This document shows positions 1-4,932 of a stretch of DNA of 6,347 bases, one piece after another; position 1 is the stretch's first letter, and each line of letters opens with the position of its first letter. This stretch comes from Vitreoscilla stercoraria DSM 513 (GTDB taxonomy: Bacteria > Pseudomonadota > Gammaproteobacteria > Burkholderiales > Neisseriaceae). The stretch covers positions 1 through 6,347 of the forward strand of contig NZ_KB908046.1 of the NCBI RefSeq assembly GCF_000382305.1, written 5' to 3'. A program made the position numbers and the translations under genes. The notes under the pieces are model-generated. The model saw only the letters and a list, made by a program, of their open reading frames with translations, made no database searches and was not told the origin of the DNA.

Positions 1-62
1 AAAACCTCGGTGTATCGGTTTCTACCTTGTACCGTTGGCTACCTGCCTCGACTCAGCCTTAA
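1..62 (+). CDS. Serine recombinase (invertase/resolvase type), C-terminal fragment cut by the window edge
   Basis: Only the last 19 codons lie in the window, read from position 3 to the TAA at 60-62. They encode NLGVSVSTLYRWLPASTQP. This is the recognition helix and tail of the C-terminal helix-turn-helix in Hin/Gin-type invertases and related TnpR resolvases; Hin ends in a very similar GVSTLYRYFPAS stretch. The catalytic domain must lie to the left. The stop codon sits within the terminal repeat of a Tn3-family element, so the gene is probably that transposon's resolvase placed at its outer edge. That role is inferred from position. The ending differs from that of the resolvase at the right side of the window (ITRMTVYAYLK), so the two are not duplicates. 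Confidence 0.7.
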   Translation, partial: NLGVSVSTLYRWLPASTQP

Positions 63-95
63 CGTACTTTAAATTCCGTTTTCTGAGGTGACCCC
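58..95 (-). repeat. 38-bp Tn3-family terminal inverted repeat (Tn21-like)
   Basis: On the minus strand this stretch begins GGGGTCACCTCAGAAAACGG at 95 and ends GTACGTTAAG at 58. Length, the GGGG outer end, the central CTCAGAAAACGGAA block and the TAAG inner end all fit the Tn3 family. From memory the Tn21-group repeat differs at about six of 38 positions. The GGGG end faces right, so the transposon body lies to the left of 95 and the DNA from 96 onward is the target. The family makes 5-bp target duplications, so AGTAC (96-100) should also flank the other end. Confidence 0.85.
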
Positions 96-436
96 AGTAC
101 AGGACAGGTAAGGTTGATGTTTGGCGCAATCACATTGTTGACGAAGCCATGCGCATGAATGTTTTTAATGAGCCTTTGCCACATTCTGAAATTAAAGGCA
201 TTGCCAAGAGCGTTGCTAACTGGACATGGAAACATATGCGTCATGACACTGAGGCATTCAAGAAAAGGCAATCTGCAAGGGGAAAGCTGAGTGGTAAGGC
301 TCGATTATCTAAAGCCAACAACCTTAAAACGTCAGCAATAGTTTTGCGTGAACAAGGAAACTCAATTACTGCAATTGCTCAAGCCTTACAGGTATCAGTA
401 CGGTCTGTAAATTCTTGGCTAAACAGTTCCAAATGA
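96..436 (+). pseudogene. ColE2-type plasmid replication protein (replicase/primase), 5' end lost to transposon insertion
   Basis: The reading frame is open from position 92, immediately at the transposon edge, through the first ATG at 149 to the TGA at 434-436. It reads QYRTGKVDVWRNHIVDEA, then MRMNVFNEPLPHSEIKGIAK. The PLPHSEIKGIAKSVANWTWKH block is the PriCT-1 type primase-C-terminal motif of ColE2-family Rep proteins. The last ~35 residues (SAIVLREQGNSITAIAQALQ onward) form a helix-turn-helix likely to touch the origin. Family members are about 300 or more residues, so roughly the last 113 remain and the replicase/primase core is missing. A 95-residue product from ATG 149 is possible but would lack catalysis; it might still bind the origin. 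The break coincides exactly with the Tn3 repeat, which argues for disruption rather than a naturally short gene. Confidence 0.8.
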
Positions 437-448
437 GAATAATTCTCA
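434..448. promoter_or_regulatory. Perfect 15-bp palindrome, Fur-box-like
   Basis: TGAGAATAATTCTCA is a perfect 7-1-7 inverted repeat that starts with the rep stop codon. It has the layout of the 7-1-7 Fur box (TGATAATnATTATCA) and differs from it by one symmetrical base pair. No iron gene follows it; the next plus-strand gene starts about 400 bases away. It could instead be part of the neighbouring plasmid origin, or a short RNA hairpin. The palindrome is certain and the function is not. Confidence 0.4.
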
Positions 449-466
449 AAGTGTGCAACGAACCAA

Positions 467-501
467 TATCAGATAACAGCCGTAAGGCTGGGTTTTGGTT
501 T
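467..501 (+). other. ColE2-like plasmid replication origin with stem-loop
   Basis: TATCAGATAACAGC (467-480) lies 30 bases downstream of the rep stop codon. As I recall it, the minimal ColE2 origin, which also lies just after its rep gene, holds the same stretch with CAGATAA as a Rep-binding repeat. It is followed, as in ColE2, by a GC-rich stem-loop: CAGCC (477-481), loop GTAA, GGCTG (486-490), then GGTTTTGGTTT. In ColE2 the Rep protein lays a short RNA primer here and host Pol I extends it. With rep broken, this origin can work only if a related Rep is supplied elsewhere. The stem-loop plus T-rich tail could also act as a rho-independent terminator for rep. Confidence 0.6.
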
Positions 502-842
502 CTGTCTTTTGCGCTCTGAGTAATCTCTTTTGTGTTGCCTTTGACGTCATTGGTAGTGGTCTTGTTTACGCTCTCTTTGTTAAGTTTTGTAATGAAATAA
601 TAAAAATAAGTAAATAGTAAAAAATCCACTTGCTAAAATATTTACTTTGTGCTAACGTGTATTACGTTTGGGGAACTAGGCTCTATGTGTTGAGTACGGA
701 CTCTAAACTGTTTTCAGGGTTTATTCAATATTGCTTATATGTGTGCCTCGCTATAAGGATTTTGAATTATGTAGCTCTCTTATAAATCATCAAACTGCAA
801 AGAGTTTCAGGACGGCTTTGTAAATTTAATAACTATTGAAAT
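502..842. other. Noncoding stretch between the rep remnant and the HUH gene
   Basis: No credible gene is seen on either strand. The longest minus-strand frame across 366-629 has low-complexity composition and no ribosome site. The stretch holds a 9-bp inverted repeat at 608-647 and probably the promoter of the HUH gene. A -10-like TATAAG is present near 753-758, but no matching -35 is convincing. Confidence 0.5.
608..647. repeat. 9-bp inverted repeat
   Basis: AAGTAAATA (608-616) and TATTTACTT (639-647) are exact reverse complements separated by 22 bases. They lie in very AT-rich DNA upstream of the HUH gene. They could be a protein-binding site or an unwinding element, and chance is possible in DNA of this composition. 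Confidence 0.35.
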
Positions 843-857
843 AAGGATAACAATTTG
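843..857 (+). promoter_or_regulatory. Ribosome binding site deciding a TTG start
   Basis: AAGGA (844-847 region, within AATAAGGATAAC) sits about seven bases before the TTG at 855-857. An in-frame stop (TGA, 837-839) lies just upstream. The first in-frame ATG is about 50 codons further and would remove the first conserved HUH motif. TTG is therefore the best start. Confidence 0.65.
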
Positions 858-1319
858 ACTGTAAACTACAAAGAAGCAAATAGAGAATTAAAAAATCAGC
901 TAATCAATAAAGTAAATAATAACGAGCTGAATACATTTATTACTTTAAATCCAAACAAAAATTGCAGCTTAGAGAAATTGAAATTTGCTGTAGGTGAATT
1001 CAACAAAATGGTTAAAGGTAGAATTTTTCAGTCTGAAACTTTTATTAACCAGTACGGTGGATATGGATTTGTTGAGTATGGAAATGATTTAGAAATTCCT
1101 CATGTTCATGCTTTGGTTTTTGTGCCTGAGAAGCGACTAGAATATTTTCATCGTAAGGCAGGTAAGATTTGGAAAGCTTGTCATAAGCAAGGCAGCTTTA
1201 ATGTTCAACATATTGACGCATCAACAAGTGAGCGGATTGTTGATTATGTTTTCAAGGAAGCTGATAAGGAATTTTGCGTTAGGCACGGCAATCCACTTGA
1301 TAACATCATCCCATTTTAA
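855..1319 (+). CDS. Small HUH endonuclease, Rep-like (rolling-circle replication or mobilisation initiator)
   Basis: The product has 154 residues and the three motifs of single-tyrosine HUH nucleases, in order. Motif 1 is TFITLNPN (27-34). Motif 2 is IPHVHALVFVP (81-91), with metal ligands H83 and H85. Motif 3 is RIVDYVFKEADK (127-138), with a likely nucleophile Y131 and K134 in a YxxK pattern. Such enzymes nick one strand and stay covalently attached by the tyrosine. The YxxK form points to replication initiators rather than IS200/IS605 transposases, which usually have a YxxxQ-like motif, though a transposase relative is not excluded. No helicase domain follows, so the protein is a nuclease domain only. 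It has its own noncoding flanks and no operon partner. Short direct repeats and a hairpin lie downstream and could include its target. The start is TTG. Confidence 0.7.
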   Translation: MTVNYKEANRELKNQLINKVNNNELNTFITLNPNKNCSLEKLKFAVGEFNKMVKGRIFQSETFINQYGGYGFVEYGNDLEIPHVHALVFVPEKRLEYFHRKAGKIWKACHKQGSFNVQHIDASTSERIVDYVFKEADKEFCVRHGNPLDNIIPF

Positions 1320-1331
1320 TCTAATGCATGA

Positions 1332-1354
1332 CGTATAATATTTTACGGTTTTTT
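1332..1354 (+). terminator. Hairpin with T6 tail after the HUH gene
   Basis: CGTATAATATTTTACG (1332-1347) folds on itself with one central mismatch and is followed by G and TTTTTT (1349-1354). It lies 12 bases after the HUH stop codon, a usual place for a terminator. The stem is weak (four GC pairs at most). The loop contains TAATATT, the core of the nick site used by some Rep nucleases, so an origin role is an alternative. Confidence 0.4.
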
Positions 1355-1380
1355 GAATCGTGTAGAGATTTAGGCTTAAT

Positions 1381-1426
1381 GAATGTGGGCAATTTTTTGT
1401 TAGATTACATTGTAGAATGTGCAATT
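1381..1426 (+). repeat. Imperfect direct repeat GAATGTG(GG)CAATT
   Basis: GAATGTGGGCAATT (1381-1394) recurs as GAATGTGCAATT (1415-1426), 34 bases apart start to start. It lies between two hairpins downstream of the HUH gene. Two copies are few for an iteron array. A binding site for the adjacent nuclease is a guess. Confidence 0.35.
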
Positions 1427-1469
1427 GATATTTTGATGTAATTTACAAAATGATGGCATTTAACGAAAT

Positions 1470-1500
1470 ACGCTACTTTGGTTATCAGGTGGCGTTTTTT
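1470..1500 (+). terminator. Rho-independent terminator
   Basis: ACGCTAC (1470-1476) pairs with GTGGCGT (1489-1495) through seven base pairs including one G-U, with a 12-base loop, followed directly by TTTTTT (1495-1500). It is on the strand of the HUH gene, about 150 bases after its stop codon. It probably ends transcription from that gene and any downstream RNA. Confidence 0.65.
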
Positions 1501-1576
1501 AATGCCCGCAATAATCTACGCAATTAATTGCCGTAATTTTAATTTTAATACTTCTTTGAGTGAAGAAAAGTTATTC

Positions 1577-1639
1577 AAATTTTGGTAGATAATTCGATAA
1601 ACTCATCATTTATTGAAATTGGTAGATAACAGCAGATAA
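1577..1639 (+). repeat. Repeat cluster with TTGGTAGATAA and a second ColE2-origin 10-mer
   Basis: TTGGTAGATAA occurs at 1582-1592 and again at 1619-1629. The second copy runs into AGATAACAGC (1624-1633), identical to the core of the origin-like site at 471-480. That overlaps a further CAGATAA (1633-1639). Four GATAA units fall within 52 bases, with a fifth at 1684. The layout suggests binding sites for a replication protein. The short AT-rich units limit confidence. Confidence 0.45.
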
Positions 1640-1686
1640 CGACAATTGTTGTATTTTGTTGGGATTATTGAATTAAAGTAATCGAT

Positions 1687-1740
1687 AAAAGGGCTGCTTA
1701 ATTCTCTTGGCAAGGAAAAAGCTATAGCGTTAAACAGCCC
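1687..1740 (-). terminator. Rho-independent terminator of the small minus-strand gene
   Basis: On the minus strand GGGCTGTTTAA (1740-1730) pairs with TTAAGCAGCCC (1701-1691), 11 positions with one mismatch, and is followed by TTTTATCGATT. It starts five bases after the stop codon of the gene at 1746-1940, so it is the natural terminator of that gene. Confidence 0.75.
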
Positions 1741-1745
1741 ATATA

Positions 1746-1940
1746 TCACTCGTTATTATCATTCACGGTCACGCTTGTTTGTAGCTCGTAATCATTAACT
1801 CTCAGTAATGTGCATTGGTCTAAATTAAAACTTCGCATATCATCAAGAGTGAAAATAGCCGCTTTGCTTTCGTCTTGAGTGTAACCACAACCACGCTCTA
1901 GCCAATATCCCTTTGCAGATTTAATACGATACTTATTCAT
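1746..1940 (-). CDS. Small hypothetical protein, 64 residues
   Basis: I do not recognise a named family. The protein begins MNKYRIKSAKGYWLERGCGY, followed by an acidic stretch and a FTLDDM motif (30-35), and ends in an acidic, Asn-rich tail. It has no signal peptide or membrane segment, so it is probably soluble and cytoplasmic. Short proteins of this general pattern (KGYWLE, then FTLDDM) occur in phage and plasmid DNA of related bacteria, as far as I recall. The gene is well supported by context. It has AAGAGG eight bases before the ATG, a promoter with 17-base spacing upstream, a palindrome inside that promoter, and a strong terminator right after the stop. It is a single-gene unit, divergent from the AraC-family gene. 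Function is unknown. Confidence 0.7.
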   Translation of the reverse strand: MNKYRIKSAKGYWLERGCGYTQDESKAAIFTLDDMRSFNLDQCTLLRVNDYELQTSVTVNDNNE

Positions 1941-2000
1941 TTTTGCAGCCTCTTGTTATCAATTGTATGCTGAGATTTACCGTCTATCACTTAAACTAAG

Positions 2001-2029
2001 ATTTTAGTTATCACTGATAAACCTTTCAA
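2001..2029 (-). promoter_or_regulatory. Sigma-70-type promoter of the small minus-strand gene
   Basis: On the minus strand TTGAAA (2029-2024) and TAAAAT (2006-2001) are separated by exactly 17 bases. They lie about 60 bases upstream of the ATG at 1940. Both hexamers are one or two bases from consensus. Confidence 0.65.
2008..2020. promoter_or_regulatory. Operator-like palindrome, tetO-like core
   Basis: TTATCACTGATAA is a perfect 6-1-6 palindrome that fills most of the spacer between the -35 and -10 of the minus-strand promoter. Bound repressor there would block RNA polymerase. Its core TATCAGTGATA (minus strand) is the same as the centre of the Tn10 tet operator, so a TetR-family or phage-type repressor is a fair guess. 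No such repressor gene is in the window. Confidence 0.5.
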
Positions 2030-2052
2030 TAATCATACAAAAAGATATTAAA

Positions 2053-2089
2053 TAATAGGTTATTTTGTGCTGAGATAAATTCTAATAGG
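2053..2089 (+). repeat. Direct repeat TAATAGG upstream of the AraC-family gene
   Basis: TAATAGG occurs at 2053-2059 (followed by TTAT) and at 2083-2089 (followed by CTTAT). The copies are 30 bases apart, close to three helical turns, so they face the same side of the DNA. AraC-family proteins often bind direct repeats, and these could be autoregulatory half-sites. The motif is short and AT-rich. Confidence 0.3.
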
Positions 2090-2160
2090 CTTATAGTTTA
2101 ACGTATTACAATCAGATAGAATGGATGCATTGCCAAAATGCTCCATGGAAAATAATCTTA

Positions 2161-2922
2161 ATGATTTTTAAGAATGAAATCCCTAACCAAGTCATCCATG
2201 TCTATTCGGCAAAGTACCCTTCAAAGCATGTTGAAGAATGGCATCATCATTCTTGCTATCAATTAATTTATGCCATTTCTGGTCTAATACGGGTTCATAC
2301 CAATGATGCTATGTGGATTTTGCCCTCTACGTACGCGGTATGGATGCCTCCTTATATTGAACATCGATTGGAAATACTCACCGACATCGAAATCAGAAGT
2401 GTATTTGTACAGCCATTGGCACGAGCTGACTTAATCAATTACCCACTCACTTCGCAGGTTTCACCGTTGCTCAGGGAGTTAATCATAAATGCAGCTACTT
2501 TTAATAACAATGTGTTATCACACACACGTGAAGAGCGTGTCATTGAGTTGATTTTAGATGAATTACGCTTGTTGAAAAAAGAACCTTTATACGTCCCTTT
2601 ACCTCGTGATGGCAAATTAAAATCAGCCTGTGAAAGCATACTTAATAAGCTTTATTACCCTTGGCAGTTAGCAGATCTGGCTAACATCATGAGTGTTAAC
2701 GAACGCACTATTACTCGTTATTTCAGACAGGAAACAGGTTTAAGTTTTCAGGAGTGGCTGCGCCGCCAGCGTTTACTGACGGGCTTATCATATTTAATCA
2801 AGAAACATTCAATTACCGAAACAGCATTAAAGGTAGGCTATGATAATCCTAGTGCTTTTGCTACCATGTTTAAAAGCTATATGGGCTGTACACCTAGTGA
2901 ATATCAATTGAATGCTAGCTGA
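2161..2922 (+). CDS. AraC/XylS-family transcriptional regulator, NimR-like layout
   Basis: The chosen start gives 253 residues; an in-frame ATG at 2125 would add 12. ATG 2161 is preferred because GGAAA lies nine bases upstream and because the WHHH motif then sits near residue 27, as in relatives. The N-terminal half is a cupin sensor: WHHHSCYQLIYAISG, then WMPPYIEHRLE. A linker with PLPRDGKLKSACESIL leads to the C-terminal AraC DNA-binding domain. Its first helix-turn-helix is WQLADLANIMSVNERTITRY. The second is SITETALKVGYDNPSAFATM, ending with FKSYMGCTPSEYQ. The cupin plus PLPxDxRL-type linker is typical of the NimR/YeaM group, whose members usually control a neighbouring gene. The only large neighbour is leuA, whose stop codon touches this gene's stop with no spacer. 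Control of leuA is therefore an inference from position. The cupin ligand is unknown. Confidence 0.85.
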   Translation: MIFKNEIPNQVIHVYSAKYPSKHVEEWHHHSCYQLIYAISGLIRVHTNDAMWILPSTYAVWMPPYIEHRLEILTDIEIRSVFVQPLARADLINYPLTSQVSPLLRELIINAATFNNNVLSHTREERVIELILDELRLLKKEPLYVPLPRDGKLKSACESILNKLYYPWQLADLANIMSVNERTITRYFRQETGLSFQEWLRRQRLLTGLSYLIKKHSITETALKVGYDNPSAFATMFKSYMGCTPSEYQLNAS

Positions 2923-4596
2923 TTATTGGTAACTTAGTTGTGGGTATACTGTTATCAAACTATTCAAAATAGCCTGCAATGCTGCCTTACTAATATCTTT
3001 CTCAATAGCAACACCATAAAATACTTCGGATTGATTGAATTGACACCCCACATATGCAACCGCTTGGCTATCTGTAGAGTGGCCTAAGCTGTGCTCATCA
3101 TAGTGTAAGACAGTGATTTCTCCATCAAACAGTTGGGTTAATGCATTAATCCATGCACTGATTAAACCTTTGCCATGGCCTAACAAAGATATCTGACGTT
3201 CATCTTGCAGTAAATTGGCTTTAATTGTGCCGCTTTCAGCATCAAATGTGAAATTTGACAAACTAAGTTTCGGCTTGATTTTCAAACCATATTGTTCCCG
3301 AAACAAACTCCAAATTTCAGCCATACTGATTTCTTTACCATGTGAATCTGTATGCTTTTGTATGTGATGGCTGAAATCTTGCTGTAAATATCTGGGTAGT
3401 ATCAGACCATGATTCTGTTGCAAAATCCAAGATGCACCACTTTTGCCTGACTGACTGTTTACCCGAATGACTGCTTCATAAGAACAACCAATATCTTTTG
3501 GGTCCAAAGGTAGATAGGGCACATTCCATAACTCAGATTCATGCTCTTTTCGCCATTGAAAGCCTTTTTTAATCGCATCTTGGTGAGATCCTGAAAATGC
3601 GGTAAATACCAACTCTCCAGCATAGGGGTGGCGTGGATGAACCGGCAAGGCAGTCATCTTTTCTGCCATACTCACAACCTTACTCATGTTGGAAAAATTC
3701 AAATTAGGATGTATGCCTTGTGTATACAAGTTCATCGCCAATGTAACTAAATCCACATTTCCTGTGCGTTCCCCATTTCCAAATAAGCAACCCTCTACTC
3801 GTGATGCACCCGCCAGTTGCGCCAACTCAGCGGCTGCCACACCAGTTCCACGATCATTATGGGGATGGACACTGATACAAGTATGCTCACTTGGTTGCAG
3901 AGTCTCTATCATATATTCAATTTGATCGGCATAAACATTTGGGGTATTTACTTCTACCGTTGCAGGTAAATTTAGTATTAATGGGTATTGTGCATTTGGT
4001 TTCCAAACATCCATCACAGCTCTACAAATTTCTACACTGAAAGCAAGTTCAGTCATACAAAAAGTTTCTGGTGAATACTCTAAGGTCCAATGAGTTTCAG
4101 GGTGTTGAAGACAAAACTCTTTAATTTGGGTGGTTGCCGCTATCGCTAATTCAATTACCTCTTTTTGACTCATTTGAAACACTTGCTCACGAAAAGCGGG
4201 TGCAGTGGCATTATAAACATGCACAATCGCTTTTTTTACCCCCAACAAACTCGTCATTGTTGTGTTAATTAGCTCAGGCCTAGCTTGGGTAATGACTTGT
4301 ATTGTTACGTTTTCTGGTATCTTATTTTGTTCAATTAAATAACGTACAAATGAATAATCTGTATCAGAAGCGGCAGGAAATGCTACTTCAATTTCCTTAA
4401 AACCTATTTCTATTAAACACTGAAAATACTCCGCCTTACTTGCTCCATCCATAGGATTGGCCAATGCCTGATTACCATCTCTTAAATCTGTAGAACACCA
4501 ACGGGGAGGCTTGTTTAAAACTTGAGTTGGCCAGTGACGTTTTGTTTTGATAACGGTAGGAAAAGGTTGGTATTTTGTTGCAGGGCTATTCAACAT
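2923..4596 (-). CDS. leuA: 2-isopropylmalate synthase (LeuA, short Pseudomonas-type form)
   Basis: LeuA condenses acetyl-CoA with 2-oxoisovalerate to 2-isopropylmalate, the first committed step of leucine synthesis, in the cytoplasm. Numbered from the upstream ATG at 4608, the HMGL-like TIM barrel spans about 30-320. Its metal-binding DLRDGNQ is at 41-47 (D44), the HPHNDRGTG motif at 248-256 (ligands H248 and H250), and GNGERTGN at 277-284. The C-terminal LeuA dimer/leucine-sensing domain spans about 445-555. All key residues are present and the length matches Pseudomonas LeuA. The start at 4594-4596 (557 residues) is preferred because GGAG lies six bases before it, whereas ATG 4608 has no ribosome site. 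Feedback inhibition by leucine is expected but not shown. No leuB, leuC or leuD is nearby. A stand-alone leuA next to an AraC-type regulator and mobile DNA suggests cargo or a second copy rather than the ordinary leucine operon. Confidence 0.95.
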   Translation of the reverse strand: MLNSPATKYQPFPTVIKTKRHWPTQVLNKPPRWCSTDLRDGNQALANPMDGASKAEYFQCLIEIGFKEIEVAFPAASDTDYSFVRYLIEQNKIPENVTIQVITQARPELINTTMTSLLGVKKAIVHVYNATAPAFREQVFQMSQKEVIELAIAATTQIKEFCLQHPETHWTLEYSPETFCMTELAFSVEICRAVMDVWKPNAQYPLILNLPATVEVNTPNVYADQIEYMIETLQPSEHTCISVHPHNDRGTGVAAAELAQLAGASRVEGCLFGNGERTGNVDLVTLAMNLYTQGIHPNLNFSNMSKVVSMAEKMTALPVHPRHPYAGELVFTAFSGSHQDAIKKGFQWRKEHESELWNVPYLPLDPKDIGCSYEAVIRVNSQSGKSGASWILQQNHGLILPRYLQQDFSHHIQKHTDSHGKEISMAEIWSLFREQYGLKIKPKLSLSNFTFDAESGTIKANLLQDERQISLLGHGKGLISAWINALTQLFDGEITVLHYDEHSLGHSTDSQAVAYVGCQFNQSEVFYGVAIEKDISKAALQAILNSLITVYPQLSYQ

Positions 4597-4620
4597 TATT
4601 GACTCCATTCATTTGTAGTA

Positions 4621-4637
4621 AATTGATTAAATCAATT
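4621..4637. promoter_or_regulatory. Perfect 17-bp palindrome in the leuA leader
   Basis: AATTGATTAAATCAATT is an 8-1-8 perfect inverted repeat, 12 bases upstream of the first leuA ATG and overlapping the likely start of transcription. Its position suits an operator, for example for a LysR- or Lrp-type protein. It could also be an RNA hairpin near the ribosome site. It contains only two GC pairs and no T tract follows on the leuA strand, so it is not a terminator. Confidence 0.45.
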
Positions 4638-4640
4638 TTA

Positions 4641-4672
4641 TGAGTATGAGTTTAATAATGCCTTTGAGTATG
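4641..4672 (-). repeat. Direct repeat CATACTCA upstream of leuA
   Basis: CATACTCA reads on the minus strand at 4672-4665 and at 4648-4641, 24 bases apart. The nearer copy abuts the -10-like TAAAAT and the farther copy lies near the expected -35. This is where an AraC-type activator would bind to replace a weak -35. The link to the regulator at 2161-2922 is only positional; I do not see the same motif upstream of that gene. Confidence 0.35.
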
Positions 4673-4918
4673 GGACATTGGCCTTTTTAAATAAGACAAA
4701 TATGCAAAAAAAGACTTAGTAGTATTACCAAATGTGAGTTGAGCTTTGTTAGCAAGGTCAATTATCAGCTATATCGAGTTTAAAAAAATCAACACTTGAT
4801 TCTGACAAATACATCGAATGATTATTTGTTTTATAGGTTCTGTCGGATTAAGAGCAATGCATGTTAACGTGGCAAATATATAAATAGGATAAAATCACAT
4901 GAAATAATAATTCTCTAA

Positions 4919-4932
4919 AATAAGAGCTTATT
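4919..4932 (-). terminator. Weak hairpin after hicB
   Basis: AATAAGAGCTTATT is a 6-2-6 inverted repeat about 20 bases past the hicB stop codon. On the minus strand it is followed by TTAGAG, with TTATTTT spanning the arm and tail. The stem is AT-rich and short. It may end hicAB transcription poorly, allowing read-through toward leuA. Confidence 0.3.

Larger units (their letters stand above)
1..95. mobile_element. Right-hand end of a Tn3-family transposon
   Basis: The terminal repeat at 58-95 together with the recombinase gene whose stop codon overlaps it marks the edge of a Tn3-family transposon. Most of the element, including any transposase and the second repeat, is outside the window. The insertion point at 95/96 falls inside the replication gene that follows. 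Whether the element is still complete and mobile cannot be judged here. Confidence 0.75.

Noticed and set aside
366..629. Minus-strand open frame of 87 codons
   Set aside because: It overlaps the rep remnant and the origin-like site, has low-complexity composition, no ribosome site and no recognisable motif.
1221..1424. Minus-strand open frame overlapping the end of the HUH gene
   Set aside because: It is antisense to a well-supported gene and runs into hairpin and repeat DNA; no domain is seen.
2439..2639. Minus-strand open frame within the AraC-family gene
   Set aside because: It is antisense to a conserved regulator and looks like a shadow of its codons.
3686..3925. Plus-strand open frame within leuA
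   Set aside because: It is antisense to the conserved catalytic region of leuA; no start signal or motif supports it.
4646..4690. Short plus-strand frame ending in MPLSMGHWPF
   Set aside because: It is about 15 codons, has no ribosome site and no known motif, and overlaps the leuA control region; chance is likely.
4758..4814. Short minus-strand frame as a leucine leader peptide for leuA
   Set aside because: It has only two leucine codons, no ribosome site and no attenuator hairpin with a T tract before leuA.
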